DNA of 64,000 nucleotides, taken from assembly GCF_023016265.1 (NCBI RefSeq), contig NZ_CP095412.1:3720001-3784000 (forward strand), given 5' to 3'. Positions 19,235-28,478 of this stretch are shown one piece after another. Within the stretch, counting starts at the first letter, position 1. The number at the start of each line of letters is the position of its first letter. The position numbers were made by a program, and so were the translations under genes. A model generated the notes under the pieces. The model made no database searches, was not told where the DNA came from, and worked only from the letters and a program-made list of their open reading frames with translations. Source of the DNA: Blastococcus sp. PRF04-17. GTDB lineage: Bacteria > Actinomycetota > Actinomycetes > Mycobacteriales > Geodermatophilaceae.

Positions 19235-20143
19235 GTGACCGACCCCCGCGAGCCCTTCGAGACCGACAGCACGGTCGAAGGCGTCACCGCCACCGACCTC
19301 GACGACGCGCGCTTCGACGACCGCGGCTCCGTCGACGTCGAGACCGGCGCCGACGAGACCGGCGCGGCCGAGGGCTCCAGCGACACCGCGGACCTCGCCG
19401 CGGGCCCGACCATCGCCGACGGCGAGACCGCCGACGTGACACCCGACGTCGAGAGCGGCGACCCCGACAGCCTGGCCGCCGATCCGCTGGCCGCGCCCGC
19501 CGCCGGCACCGACGTGCCGGCCGCGGAGGACGAGGACCCCGTCGAGGCGATGAAGAAGGCGCTGCGCATCGCGCCCGGCGACTGGTACGTCGTCCACTCG
19601 TACGCCGGTTACGAGAACAAGGTGAAGACCAATCTCGAGGCGCGCATCCAGTCCCTCGACGTGGAGGACTACATCTACCAGATCGAGGTGCCCACCGAGG
19701 AGGTCACCGAGATCAAGAACGGCAAGCGGGCGCAGGTCAACCGCAAGGTCCTGCCCGGCTACCTGCTCGTCCGCATGGAGCTCAACGACGAGTCGTGGGG
19801 CGCCGTCCGGAACACTCCCGGTGTCACCGGCTTCGTCGGCGCGACCTCCCGCCCCTCACCGCTGACCATCGACGAGGTCGTGAAGATCCTCGTCCCGGCG
19901 ACCGCGCCGCAGGCCACGCGCGCCACCGGTGCCGAGACCGCCGCCGGGACTGCCGCGGCCCCCGCTGCTGTTGTCGACTTCGAGGTCGGCGAGTCGGTGA
20001 CGGTCATGGACGGTCCGTTCGCGACGCTGCCGGCCACCATCAACGAGATCAACGCCGAGCAGCAGAAGCTGCAGGTGCTGGTCTCGATCTTCGGCCGCGA
20101 GACCCCCGTCGAGCTGTCGTTCAGTCAGGTCCAGAAAATCTGA
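19235..20143 (+). CDS. nusG: Transcription termination/antitermination protein NusG
   Basis: 302 aa. An acidic Asp/Glu/Ala-rich N-terminal extension of about 105 residues precedes the NGN domain ([54 protein letters not shown]). The KOW domain follows at the end ([15 protein letters not shown] ... [12 protein letters not shown]). It binds RNA polymerase and Rho or S10. The GTG at 19235 has GGAG 9 nt upstream. The extension is longer than in E. coli NusG, but such extensions are usual in actinobacteria. First of nusG-rplK-rplA after secE. Confidence 0.95.
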   Translation: MTDPREPFETDSTVEGVTATDLDDARFDDRGSVDVETGADETGAAEGSSDTADLAAGPTIADGETADVTPDVESGDPDSLAADPLAAPAAGTDVPAAEDEDPVEAMKKALRIAPGDWYVVHSYAGYENKVKTNLEARIQSLDVEDYIYQIEVPTEEVTEIKNGKRAQVNRKVLPGYLLVRMELNDESWGAVRNTPGVTGFVGATSRPSPLTIDEVVKILVPATAPQATRATGAETAAGTAAAPAAVVDFEVGESVTVMDGPFATLPATINEINAEQQKLQVLVSIFGRETPVELSFSQVQKI

Positions 20144-20188
20144 CCCGGTTCTCGCCCAGGACCTGATCAGCAGAGATAGAAGGAAGTC

Positions 20189-20620
20189 ATGCCCCCCAGG
20201 AAGCGGTTGACCGCGGTCATCAAGCTCCAGATCAACGCCGGTGCGGCGACCCCCGCGCCGCCCGTCGGTCCGGCGCTCGGCCAGCACGGCGTCAACATCA
20301 TGGAGTTCTGCAAGGCCTACAACGCCGCGACCGAGTCGCAGCGCGGCAACGTGATCCCGGTCGAGATCTCGGTCTTCGAGGACCGGTCGTTCACGTTCGT
20401 CACCAAGACCCCGCCGGCCGCGCGCATGCTGCTCAAGGCCGCCGGCGTCGACAAGGGCTCGGGCGAGCCGCACAAGACGAAGGTCGCGACGGTCACCCGT
20501 GACCAGGTCCGCGAGATCGCCCAGACCAAGATGGCCGACCTGAACGCCAACGACCTCGACCAGGCCGAGAAGATCATCGCCGGCACCGCCCGGTCGATGG
20601 GCATCACCGTCACGGGCTGA
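20189..20620 (+). CDS. rplK: 50S ribosomal protein L11
   Basis: 143-aa L11, part of the GTPase-associated centre with 23S rRNA and the L10/L12 stalk. The signature is [23 protein letters not shown] near the N-terminus, with the RNA-binding C-terminal domain ending [10 protein letters not shown]. The proline-rich thiopeptide-contact region is normal. It lies 45 bp after nusG and 103 bp before rplA in the usual order. Confidence 0.97.
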   Translation: MPPRKRLTAVIKLQINAGAATPAPPVGPALGQHGVNIMEFCKAYNAATESQRGNVIPVEISVFEDRSFTFVTKTPPAARMLLKAAGVDKGSGEPHKTKVATVTRDQVREIAQTKMADLNANDLDQAEKIIAGTARSMGITVTG

Positions 20621-20723
20621 CACGGCCCCTGCACGACCCGAACAGTGGGAGGGCCCGCCAGGCCCGTTCACCACGCGACCGGGGCACGGTCACGAGGACA
20701 GCGCCCCCGGAGAGGAATCCACC

Positions 20724-21443
20724 ATGGCGAAGCACGGCAAGAAGTACCGCTCCGTGGCCGACAAGGTCGACCGCGACACCCTGTACAGCCCGCTCCAGGC
20801 CGCGAAGCTGGCCAAGGAGACGTCGACGACCTCCTACGACGCCACCGTCGAGGTGGCCATGCGGCTGGGCGTCGACCCCCGCAAGGCCGACCAGATGGTC
20901 CGCGGCACCGTGAACCTGCCGCACGGCACCGGCAAGACCGCCCGGGTCATCGTCTTCGCGACCGGTGACAAGGCCGCCGAGGCCGAGGCCGCCGGCGCCG
21001 ACGTCGTGGGCTCCGACGACCTGATCGAGCGCATCCAGGGCGGCTTCCTCGACTTCGACGCGGCGATCGCGACCCCCGACCAGATGGCCAAGGTCGGCCG
21101 GATCGCCCGCATCCTCGGCCCCCGTGGCCTGATGCCGAACCCGAAGACGGGCACGGTGACGCCCGACGTCACCAAGGCCGTCAACGACATCAAGGGCGGG
21201 AAGATCAACTTCCGCGTCGACAAGCAGGCCAACCTGCACCTGGTCATCGGCAAGGTCTCGTTCGACGACGCCAAGCTGGTCGAGAACTACGCGGCCGCCC
21301 TCGACGAGGTGCTGCGCGCCAAGCCGTCCTCGGCCAAGGGCCGGTACCTGAAGAAGGTCACCGTCTCCACGACCATGGGCCCCGGCATCCCCGTCGACCC
21401 GAACCGCACGCGCAACATGCTGGTGGACGAGCCCACGGCCTGA
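20724..21443 (+). CDS. rplA: 50S ribosomal protein L1
   Basis: 239-aa L1 of the ribosomal E-site stalk; in many bacteria it also represses its own L11-L1 operon. Characteristic segments: [38 protein letters not shown], and the C-terminal [11 protein letters not shown]. The ATG has GGAG 10 nt upstream. It is followed by a small hairpin repeat and then a strong terminator. Confidence 0.97.
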   Translation: MAKHGKKYRSVADKVDRDTLYSPLQAAKLAKETSTTSYDATVEVAMRLGVDPRKADQMVRGTVNLPHGTGKTARVIVFATGDKAAEAEAAGADVVGSDDLIERIQGGFLDFDAAIATPDQMAKVGRIARILGPRGLMPNPKTGTVTPDVTKAVNDIKGGKINFRVDKQANLHLVIGKVSFDDAKLVENYAAALDEVLRAKPSSAKGRYLKKVTVSTTMGPGIPVDPNRTRNMLVDEPTA

Positions 21444-21445
21444 GC

Positions 21446-21500
21446 AAGGACCCGTCCTCCGCACCCCTCGCAGGCTCGGGGCGAGCCTCTGGACGGGGCC
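21446..21500 (+). repeat. Diverged copy of the intergenic AAGGACCC hairpin repeat
   Basis: Begins AAGGACCC and ends GGACGGGGCC. The outer stem CCCGTCC (21451-21457) pairs with GGACGGG (21491-21497), enclosing an inner CTCGC/GCGAG stem. Same order of blocks as the copies after rplL and rpsN but clearly diverged; it starts 2 bp after the rplA stop. Confidence 0.5.
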
Positions 21501-21514
21501 ACCACTCGGCTCCC

Positions 21515-21547
21515 AGGGCCCCGCAGCGCACGTCGCTGCGGGGCCCT
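21515..21547 (+). terminator. Terminator after rplA
   Basis: AGGGCCCCGCAGCG (21515-21528) pairs perfectly over 14 bp with CGCTGCGGGGCCCT (21534-21547) around a 5-nt loop. No U tract. It separates the L11-L1 unit from the rplJL promoter. Confidence 0.8.
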
Positions 21548-21591
21548 CGCCGTCCGGGGCGCGAGCGCGTGTACCCTTGCCGACGTTCCCC
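21548..21591 (+). promoter_or_regulatory. rplJL promoter
   Basis: TACCCT (21572-21577), directly preceded by TG, is the likely -10, placing the transcript start near 21584. The -35 is not convincing. The same TACCCT hexamer is used ahead of rplN. The 356 bp between rplA and rplJ hold the diverged repeat, the terminator, this promoter and the L10 leader. Confidence 0.55.
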
Positions 21592-21670
21592 CCAAGACCG
21601 CTGGTCGTCGCACGTCCGCGTGCGATCGAAGGTCCCGGAGTTCCGGGCGACCCGCGCAGGAGGACGGTAC
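21592..21670 (+). ncRNA. Probable L10 (rplJ) leader RNA
   Basis: The stretch beginning CAAGACCGCTGGTCGTCG and ending GCGACCCGCGCAGGAGGAC is the kind of conserved sequence found in actinobacterial rplJ leaders, where the L10-L12 complex binds and represses rplJL. It sits between the rplJL promoter and rplJ, about 130 nt before the start codon. Recognised by pattern and position; a covariance-model search would settle it. Confidence 0.6.
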
Positions 21671-21799
21671 GAACGGTGGACGCGCATGCGTCCACGCTCG
21701 CCCCGTGCGCCTGCGCCGGGGCGTTTCTCGTCTCCTGGGCCTTGGATCGCCCGTCGTCGCGCAGCCTCCGGTGGTCGCCCGACCGACGAGAGGAGGCCC

Positions 21800-22417
21800 A
21801 TGCCCACGCAGGCGAAGGCCGCGGTGATCGGCGAGATCACCGAGCGGTTCCAGAACTCGAGTGCGGCCGTGCTCACCGAGTACCGCGGGCTCACCGTGGC
21901 GCAGCTGACCCAGCTGCGTCGATCCCTCGGTGCGGGCAGCAGCTACGCCGTCGTCAAGAACACCCTGACGAAGCGGGCGGCGGACGAGGTCGGCTTCGGC
22001 GACCTGGCTCCGCTGCTCAACGGTCCCACCGCGATCGCCTTCATCGAAGGCGACCCGGTCGAGGCCGCCAAGGCCATCCGTGACTTCGCGCGCGCCAACC
22101 CGCTGCTCGTCGTCAAGGGCGGCGTGGTCGACGGCCGCACGGTCGACGCCTCCGAGGTCACCCGCCTCGCCGACGTCGAGCCCCGTGAGGTCCTGCTGGC
22201 CAAGCTGGCCGGCGCGATGAAGGGCAACCTGACCAAGGCCGCCGGCCTGTTCCAGGCCCCTCTGTCGCAGGTCGCCCGCCTGGCTGCCGCGCTCCAGGAG
22301 AAGAAGGCCGCCGACGCCCCGGCCGCCGAGGCTCCCGCCGCGGACGCCGACACCGCTGCTGCTGACACCACCCCCGAGACCGACGCCGAGACCGCTGACG
22401 CGGCCGGCGACGACTGA
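21800..22417 (+). CDS. rplJ: 50S ribosomal protein L10
   Basis: 205-aa L10, base of the L12 stalk. The N-terminal domain shows [18 protein letters not shown] and [13 protein letters not shown]. The L12-binding helix is followed by an acidic Ala/Asp/Thr-rich tail of about 37 residues that is not part of the E. coli protein. The frame is open from 21569, but the ATG at 21800 has AGAGGAGG at the right distance. rplL follows after 17 bp. Confidence 0.96.
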   Translation: MPTQAKAAVIGEITERFQNSSAAVLTEYRGLTVAQLTQLRRSLGAGSSYAVVKNTLTKRAADEVGFGDLAPLLNGPTAIAFIEGDPVEAAKAIRDFARANPLLVVKGGVVDGRTVDASEVTRLADVEPREVLLAKLAGAMKGNLTKAAGLFQAPLSQVARLAAALQEKKAADAPAAEAPAADADTAAADTTPETDAETADAAGDD

Positions 22418-22434
22418 TCCAGAAGGAGATAGAC

Positions 22435-22833
22435 ATGGCCAAGCTTTCCAGCGCTGAGCTGCTCGACGCGTTCAAGGAGATGACCCTCCTCGAGCTGTCC
22501 GACTTCGTGAAGCAGTTCGAGGAGACCTTCGAGGTCACGGCTGCCGCTCCGGTCGCCATGGCGGCCGCCCCGGCCGCCGGTGGCGGCGGTGGCGACGCCG
22601 GTGCCGGTGCCGCCGAGGAGCAGGACGAGTTCGACGTCATCCTCGAGGCCGCCGGTGACAAGAAGATCCAGGTCATCAAGGAGGTGCGCGGTCTGACCTC
22701 GCTCGGCCTCAAGGAGGCCAAGGACCTGGTCGACAACGCGCCGAAGCCGGTCCTCGAGAAGGTCGCCAAGGACGCCGCGGAGAAGGCCAAGGCCGCCCTC
22801 GAGGGCGCCGGCGCCACCGTCACCGTCAAGTGA
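22435..22833 (+). CDS. rplL: 50S ribosomal protein L7/L12
   Basis: 132-aa stalk protein that recruits elongation-factor GTPases. The N-terminal dimerisation domain is followed by an Ala/Gly-rich hinge (about 40-60) and the C-terminal domain with [29 protein letters not shown] precedes the ATG. Its TGA is the first base triplet of an intergenic hairpin repeat that also occurs after rpsN. Confidence 0.97.
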   Translation: MAKLSSAELLDAFKEMTLLELSDFVKQFEETFEVTAAAPVAMAAAPAAGGGGGDAGAGAAEEQDEFDVILEAAGDKKIQVIKEVRGLTSLGLKEAKDLVDNAPKPVLEKVAKDAAEKAKAALEGAGATVTVK

Positions 22834-22901
22834 AGGACCCCGCTGCCCCCCGCGCCTCGCCAGCTCGGCGCGGGACCTTGCAGCGGGGCCGTTCCAGGAA
22901 C
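22831..22901 (+). repeat. Intergenic hairpin repeat, copy A (after rplL)
   Basis: Begins on the rplL stop codon (TGAAGGACCC) and ends CCGTTCCAG-GAA. The outer stem CCCCGCTGC (22838-22846) pairs with GCAGCGGGG (22880-22888); the inner stem CCCGCGCC pairs with GGCGCGGG. Copy B after rpsN has the same blocks, with a compensatory C-G to G-C change in the outer stem. It may serve as a terminator or RNA-processing hairpin. Confidence 0.7.
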
Positions 22902-22931
22902 GTCGCCTAGCCGTTCCATCGCGTCACCAAC

Positions 22932-22970
22932 AGGGGCCGTCCTCCTCCGGGAGGGCGGCCCTTGTTTCGT
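22932..22970 (+). terminator. Rho-independent terminator after rplL
   Basis: A 14-bp stem (22932-22945 with 22950-22963, two G-U pairs) with a 4-nt loop, then GTTTCGTT. It ends the rplJL transcript before the Mce operon. Confidence 0.85.
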
Positions 22971-23212
22971 TCGGGTGACGGTCCCTCCACCAGGCGAATC
23001 CGTCCGCCTACCGAGGGTTCTGGTTGGAGATCCGGGTCACGGAAACCACGTGACACACGTAACCTGTTGTCCGCGTGGTCGTTACTCGTCAGTAGAAGCG
23101 GCTCGGCGTCGTCCGGATGCGGATGCGCCGGAGACGTCGGACACTGCCGGGGCTCGTCATCGCGACGGGGCGGGAACCCGGCGAAGAGGCCGGAGCGGGA
23201 GGGCAGGCAGTC
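22971..23212 (+). promoter_or_regulatory. Promoter region of the Mce operon
   Basis: Non-coding. An inverted repeat ACGTG-3 nt-CACGT (23048-23060) abuts TAACCT (23060-23065), a plausible -10 with the transcript start near 23072; a regulator bound to the repeat would block it. No good -35 is visible. Between this and the ATPase start there is a purine-rich stretch ending in GGGAGGG, the ribosome binding site. With the copy A repeat and the terminator this accounts for the 379 bp between rplL and the ATPase gene. Confidence 0.4.
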
Positions 23213-24363
23213 GTGGGCGTCGCAGTTGAGGTCGAGGGTCTGACCAAGTCCTTCGGCAGCCAGAACATCTGGAGCGACGTCACCCTCACGTTGCCGCCCG
23301 GCGAGATCTCGGTGCTGCTCGGTCCCTCGGGCACCGGAAAGTCGGTGTTCCTGAAGTCGCTGGTCGGCCTGCTCAAGCCCGAGAAGGGCTCGATCGTCAT
23401 CAACGACACCGACATCGTCCGGACCAGCGAGCACAAGCTCTACGAGATCCGGAAGCTGTTCGGCGTCCTGTTCCAGGACGGCGCTCTCTTCGGCTCGATG
23501 AACCTCTTCGACAACATCGCCTTCCCGCTGCGCGAGCACACGAAGAAGAGCGAGTCGGAGATCAGGTCGATCGTCCTCGAGAAGATGGACATGGTCGGCC
23601 TGCAGGGCGCCGAGGGGAAGCTGCCCGGCGAGATCTCCGGCGGCATGCGCAAGCGGGCCGGTCTGGCCCGCGCGCTGGTGCTCGACCCCGAGATCATCCT
23701 GTTCGACGAGCCCGACTCCGGTCTCGACCCCGTCCGCGTGGCCTACCTCAACCAGCTGATCGTCGACCTGAACGCGCAGATCGACGCCACGTTCCTGATC
23801 GTCACCCACGACATCGGCACCGCGCGCACGGTGCCCGACAACCTGGGGCTGCTGTTCCGCCGCAACCTGGTCATGTTCGGCCCCCGTGAACAACTGCTCA
23901 CCTCGCAGGAGCCCGTCGTCCGGCAGTTCCTCAACGGCCGCCGCGAGGGGCCGATCGGCATGAGCGAGGAGAAGGACGTCGCGCAGGTCGAGGCCGAGAT
24001 GAAGGCGCTCGAGGAACGGGGCGGTGACGCGCACAACGGCGTGGGGCCCAAGGGGGCCACCGGTGGGGACGCCGTCCCGCCGCAGTTGACGCCGACGGAG
24101 GGTCTGCCCGAACGCAAGGCGGAACGTCGCCGGCAGGAGCGGGTCGCCCGCATGCTGCACGAGTTCGACGAGGACACCCAGGAAGCGATCCGCCAGTCGC
24201 TGCCCGAGGACCTGCTCGCCCAGGTCGATTCAGGCGCGTTCCAGCCGACCCGGGGCACCGGTGGCCGGCACTGGGCACCGGAGGCCGACGCCCACGGCAC
24301 GGAGGGACATCCACCGGCCGCCACCGCCACCGCCGTCCTCCCGCGTCAGGGGGTGAGGGGTGA
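23213..24363 (+). CDS. mkl: Mce/Mla-type ABC transporter ATPase (MceG/Mkl), frame lost at 3' end
   Basis: Cytoplasmic ATPase that powers Mce lipid importers. Walker A GPSGTGKS, signature SGGMRKRAGLARAL, Walker B IILFDEPDSGLDPV, then the switch His in IVTHDIGTA. A C-terminal extension of about 120 residues (after residue 260) ends in a charged HEFDEDTQEAIRQSLPEDLL helix, typical of MceG. GTG 23213 follows GGGAGGG and precedes the conserved VEVEGLTKSFG start. As read, the frame runs past its end to 24982; one more G in the GGGGG run at 24349-24353 restores TGA 24361-24363, overlapping the permease GTG in GTGA, and gives 383 aa. Confidence 0.9.
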
Positions 24364-25175
24364 CGGCGACGGACGAGCCGAAGGCCCCCGGCCTCCTCGA
24401 CGGCAAGTTCTCACCGACCCGCCCGCTGGCGGCGTCCGGCAACCTCTTCGCGTTCGCGCTCGACGTCATGAAGGCGCTGCCCAAGCGCCCGTTCCAGCTC
24501 CGCGAGTTCCTCCAGCAGGCGTGGTTCATCGCGAGCGTGACGATCATCCCGACCGCACTCGTCGCGATCCCCTTCGGTGCCGTCATCGCCCTGCAGCTCG
24601 GGTCGCTGACCCGTCAGCTCGGCGCCCAGTCGTTCACGGGGTCGGCCTCGGTGCTCGCGGTCCTGCGGGAGGCGAGCCCGATCGTGACGGCGCTGCTGAT
24701 CGCCGGAGCCGGCGGCACCGCCATCTGCGCCGACCTCGGCGCCCGCAAGATCCGCGACGAGATCGACGCGATGGAGGTGCTGGGCATCAGCCCGATCCAG
24801 CGCCTCGTCGTGCCCCGGGTGCTGGCCTCCATGCTGATCGCCGTCCTGCTCAACGGCCTGGTGAGCGTCGTCGGCGTCGCGGGCGGCTACTTCTTCAACG
24901 TCGTCCTCCAAGGGGGCACGCCCGGCGCGTACCTGGCCTCGTTCAGCGCCCTGGCGCAGGTGGCGGACTTCTGGTCCGGTGAGATCAAGGCGCTGGTCTT
25001 CGGTCTGATCGCCGGCATCGTGGCCTCCTACAAGGGGCTGCGTGCCGGTGGTGGCCCCAAGGGCGTGGGCGACGCGGTGAACCAGTCCGTGGTCATCACC
25101 TTCCTGCTGCTGTTCGCGGTGAACTTCGTGATCACGGCCATCTACTTCCAGCTCGTACCACCGAAGGGGCAGTGA
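24360..25175 (+). CDS. yrbEA: Mce operon ABC permease YrbE-A (MlaE family)
   Basis: 271-aa inner-membrane permease of the MlaE family, with several membrane helices. The conserved stretch GAGGTAICADLGARKIRDEIDAMEVLGI is the coupling-helix region that contacts the ATPase. The GTG start overlaps the ATPase stop (GTGA) and its TGA overlaps the ATG of the second permease. Together the two permeases should form the transmembrane part of the lipid importer built by the downstream Mce proteins. Confidence 0.92.
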   Translation: MTATDEPKAPGLLDGKFSPTRPLAASGNLFAFALDVMKALPKRPFQLREFLQQAWFIASVTIIPTALVAIPFGAVIALQLGSLTRQLGAQSFTGSASVLAVLREASPIVTALLIAGAGGTAICADLGARKIRDEIDAMEVLGISPIQRLVVPRVLASMLIAVLLNGLVSVVGVAGGYFFNVVLQGGTPGAYLASFSALAQVADFWSGEIKALVFGLIAGIVASYKGLRAGGGPKGVGDAVNQSVVITFLLLFAVNFVITAIYFQLVPPKGQ

Positions 25176-26044
25176 TGGCGCTGCTCTCTCCGGTCGACCG
25201 GCTCAAGGTCGGCACCCGCCGGGTGGTCCGCAAGGTCTATCGCCCGCCGCTGAACACCCTCGACGACCTGGGCGACCAGATCGGCTTCTACGCGCGGGCG
25301 CTCGCCTGGACGCCCCGCACGCTGCGCCGCTACAAGAAGGAGACCTTCCGGCTGCTGGGCGAGGTCACCTTCGGCACCGGAGCCCTCGCCGTCATCGGCG
25401 GCACCGTCGGCGTCATCGCGTTCCTGTCGTTCTTCACCGGCACCGAGGTGGGTCTGCAGGGCTACGCGGCGCTGGACCAGCTGGGCACGTCGGCGTTCAC
25501 CGGGTTCCTCTCCGCGTACTTCAACACCCGCGAGATCGCTCCCCTGGTCGCCGGGCTGGCGCTGTCGGCGACGGTCGGGTGCGGATTCACCGCGCAGATC
25601 GGGGCCATGCGGATCAACGAGGAGATCGACGCCCTCGAGGTGATGGGGGTGCCGTCGCTGCCGTTCCTGGTGACCACCCGGATCATCGCGGGCTTCATCG
25701 CGGTGATCCCGCTCTACGTGCTGGGGCTGCTGACCAGCTACTTCGCCACGCGCACCATCGCCACCAAGATGTACGGCCAGTCCGAGGGCACCTACGACCA
25801 CTACTTCAACCTGTTCCTGCCACCGCAGGACGTCCTGTGGTCGTTCCTGAAGGTGCTGGTCTTCGCCGTCGTGATCATCCTGACCCACTGCTACTACGGC
25901 TACCGGGCCAGCGGCGGACCGGCGGGCGTGGGCCTGGCCGTCGGGCGTGCGGTGCGGTTCTCGATCGTGGCGGTCAACATCATCGACCTGTTCCTGTCCC
26001 TGGCCATCTGGGGCTCGACGACGACAGTGCGAATAGCGGGGTGA
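25175..26044 (+). CDS. yrbEB: Mce operon ABC permease YrbE-B (MlaE family)
   Basis: 289-aa second MlaE-type permease. GCGFTAQIGAMRINEEIDALEVMG is the family's conserved cytoplasmic loop. GTG 25172 is also in frame, but GAAGGGG fits the ATG at 25175 better. The N-terminus has an amphipathic, basic stretch of about 55 residues before the first membrane helix. It is followed 7 bp later by mceA. Confidence 0.92.
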   Translation: MALLSPVDRLKVGTRRVVRKVYRPPLNTLDDLGDQIGFYARALAWTPRTLRRYKKETFRLLGEVTFGTGALAVIGGTVGVIAFLSFFTGTEVGLQGYAALDQLGTSAFTGFLSAYFNTREIAPLVAGLALSATVGCGFTAQIGAMRINEEIDALEVMGVPSLPFLVTTRIIAGFIAVIPLYVLGLLTSYFATRTIATKMYGQSEGTYDHYFNLFLPPQDVLWSFLKVLVFAVVIILTHCYYGYRASGGPAGVGLAVGRAVRFSIVAVNIIDLFLSLAIWGSTTTVRIAG

Positions 26045-26051
26045 CGGGGGA

Positions 26052-27416
26052 GTGAGCACGAGCAGAGGGCGGGTCATCCGCCGGCGCCTCCAGGGCGTGG
26101 CATTCCTCGTCGTCCTGGCGCTGCTGCTGGGCCTGGCGGTCGCGGCCTACCAGAAGGTCTTCACCGAGGTCGCACGGGTGACGCTGCAGACCGACACGGC
26201 CGGCAACCAGCTCCAGGAGGCCTCGGACGTGAAGGTCCGAGGGGTCATCGTCGGGGAGGTCCGCGAGGTCGAGGCCGCCGCCGACGGCGCCACCATCGAG
26301 CTGGCGATCAAGCCGGAGTACCTGGACCAGATCCCGGCCGACGTCACCGCCAGGCTGCTGCCCAAGACGCTGTTCGGCGAGCGTTTCGTCTCGCTGGTGC
26401 TGCCGGAGAACCCCGGACGGGAGCGGCTGGCCGACGGCGACGTGATCGGGCAGGACCGCACCGAGAACGCCATCGAGCTGCAGCGGGTCATCGACGACAC
26501 CCTGCCGCTGCTGCAGGCCGTGCACCCCGACGACCTGTCGTTCACCCTCGGCGCGGTCGCCGACGCCCTGCGCGGGCGGGGCGACGACCTCGGCGCCAAC
26601 CTGGCCGCGACCGGCGAGTACTTCGGCGAGATCAACACCGTCCTGCCGGAGCTGCAGGCCGACATCTCCGGCCTCGCCGACTTCGCCGAGACCTACCAGG
26701 GGGCCGCCGACGACCTGCTCGCGGTGCTCGACAACCTGGCCGTCACCAACGCGACGGTCGTCGACCAGGAGGAGCAGCTGCGGCGCACGTTCACCGTGGG
26801 CACCAGCTCGTCCAACGTGACCGCCGGCTTCCTCGAGCGCAACGAGCGCAACCTGATCTCCCTGGCGGAGACCTCCCGGCCCGTCCTCGGCCTGTTCGCC
26901 GAGTACTCGCCGATCTACCCGTGCCTGCTCGAGGGCCTGGCCAGGTCCGTGCCGCGGATCGGGGAGACCTTCGGTGCCGACGGCGACCCGGCGCTCAACC
27001 TGAACATCGTGTTCACCTTCCCACCGCGCAACCCGTACCAGCCCGGTGACCAGCCGGTCTACGCGGACAACTCCCCGCCGGACTGCCGCGGGCTGGACAA
27101 CATCGATGCCGAGATCGCCCAGGCGCAGTCCGGCGAGTACTACTGCCCCTATCCGCCGAACGACGGCGTCGACTCACCGGAGAGCGCCGAGCGACCGGAG
27201 CCCGCCTGCTACCGCGGCGGTCCCGACGACGGTGGCAACCCGCCACCCAGCGCCTCCGGCCGGGCGGGACAGGCGATACCCGACGTCCTGGCCGGGTCGA
27301 CGGCCGAACTCGACTTCGTCCGGAGCATCCTCGCCTACTCCCGGAACACCGAGCCCGAGCAGGTCTCCGAACTGGGCGCCGCGATGCTGGCGCCGATCCT
27401 GCGGGGAAGAGCGTGA
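26052..27416 (+). CDS. mceA: Mce family protein MceA
   Basis: 454-aa substrate-binding protein of the importer: one N-terminal membrane anchor (about 15-35), an MCE domain (about 40-115, VTLQTDTAGNQLQEASDVKVRG ... PKTLFGERFVSLV), then a long helical region and a Pro/Asn-rich C-terminal tail with a few cysteines. Six such proteins are expected to assemble into a tube across the periplasm-like space for lipid or sterol uptake. GTG start after GGGGGAG. First of six mce genes. Confidence 0.92.
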   Translation: MSTSRGRVIRRRLQGVAFLVVLALLLGLAVAAYQKVFTEVARVTLQTDTAGNQLQEASDVKVRGVIVGEVREVEAAADGATIELAIKPEYLDQIPADVTARLLPKTLFGERFVSLVLPENPGRERLADGDVIGQDRTENAIELQRVIDDTLPLLQAVHPDDLSFTLGAVADALRGRGDDLGANLAATGEYFGEINTVLPELQADISGLADFAETYQGAADDLLAVLDNLAVTNATVVDQEEQLRRTFTVGTSSSNVTAGFLERNERNLISLAETSRPVLGLFAEYSPIYPCLLEGLARSVPRIGETFGADGDPALNLNIVFTFPPRNPYQPGDQPVYADNSPPDCRGLDNIDAEIAQAQSGEYYCPYPPNDGVDSPESAERPEPACYRGGPDDGGNPPPSASGRAGQAIPDVLAGSTAELDFVRSILAYSRNTEPEQVSELGAAMLAPILRGRA

Positions 27417-27423
27417 TGCTGCG

Positions 27424-28478
27424 ATGAAGGGACAGCTGCGGGGCGTGGTCGGCCCGCTGGTGAAGCTGGTCGCGTTCGCCGTGGTGACCATCATGGCGTC
27501 GTACGTGCTGGTCTCAACGATCACCAACGCCGGCTACGGCGACCAGGTGACCTACAAGGCGCAGTTCTCCGACGTCGCCGGCCTGGTCGAGGGCGACGAG
27601 ATCCGGATCGCCGGCGTCCGCGTCGGCCAGATCGTCGGCATCGGACTGGGCGAGGGCGACGAGCGCCCGGTCGCCGAGGTCGAGTTCGAGGTGAGCAAGG
27701 ACGTGCCCCTGCCGGCGGCGGTCGAGGCCACCATCAAGTACCGCAACCTCGTCGGTCAGCGGTACATCGCGTTGACCGAGGGCGAGGGGTCAGGCGGGGA
27801 CACGCTGGCGGAAGGCGCCGTCATCCCGCTGTCGCAGACGACGCCGCCCTCGACCTCACCGTCCTCTTCGGCGGCTTCCAGCCGTTGCTGCAGGCGCTCT
27901 CGCCGGCGGACATGAACCGGGTGTCGTTCGAGATCATCCAGGTGTTCCAGGGCGAGGGCGGCACCATGGAGAGCCTGCTCGCGCACGTCGGCTCGCTCAC
28001 CAACAGCCTGGCCGACCGGGACGACGTCATCGGCAGCGTGATCGAGAACCTCACCACCGTCATGGGCACGCTCGCCGCCCGCGACCAGCAGCTCTCGGAC
28101 CTGGTGGTCAGCCTCCAGCAGTTCGTCACCGGGCTGGCCTCCGACCGCGACGCGATCTTCGACTCCCTGGAGACGATCGACCGGCTCGCCGTCTCCACCA
28201 GTGGCTTCCTCGAGGACGCCAGGGCGCCGCTCGCCGCCGACATCCGGGCGCTCGGTGACCTGTCAGGCAATCTGGCCGACACCGGCGACCTGGTGGAGCG
28301 CTTCCTGCAGACGGCTCCGGTGAAGCTGGACCTCACCACCCGAACGGCGATCAACGGCAGCTGGTTCAACTTCTTCATGTGCCGTGCCGGGGGCACGGTG
28401 ACGCTGCCCATCGGGCCGAACGGCCAGCCCGTCGCCGAGACCTTCGAGTTCGACAGCGGCGCGGAGGGGTGCAGCTGA
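27424..28478 (+). CDS. mceB: Mce family protein MceB, interrupted by one lost base
   Basis: MCE-domain protein with an N-terminal membrane helix (LVKLVAFAVVTIMASYVLV) and the MCE domain YKAQFSDVAGLVEGDEIRIAGVRVG ... TIKYRNLVGQRYIAL. As read, the first frame ends at 27915 in serine-rich nonsense and the second frame, LDLTVLFGGFQPLLQALSPAD, runs to 28478. One extra G inside the CCGCC at 27843-27847 restores PLSQTTPALDLTVLFGG and a 351-aa protein. Its TGA then overlaps the mceC ATG. The C-terminal part is the helical needle domain. Confidence 0.85.

Noticed and set aside
23048-23060. A sigma-factor-H/E type promoter (GGAAAC ... GTT) at the Mce operon
   Set aside because: The spacing is too long (19 nt) and the -10 half is weak; a TAACCT -10 with a nearby inverted repeat is the simpler reading.
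23117-24982. A 621-residue ATPase with a long C-terminal domain
   Set aside because: Everything after 24353 is the permease gene read out of frame.
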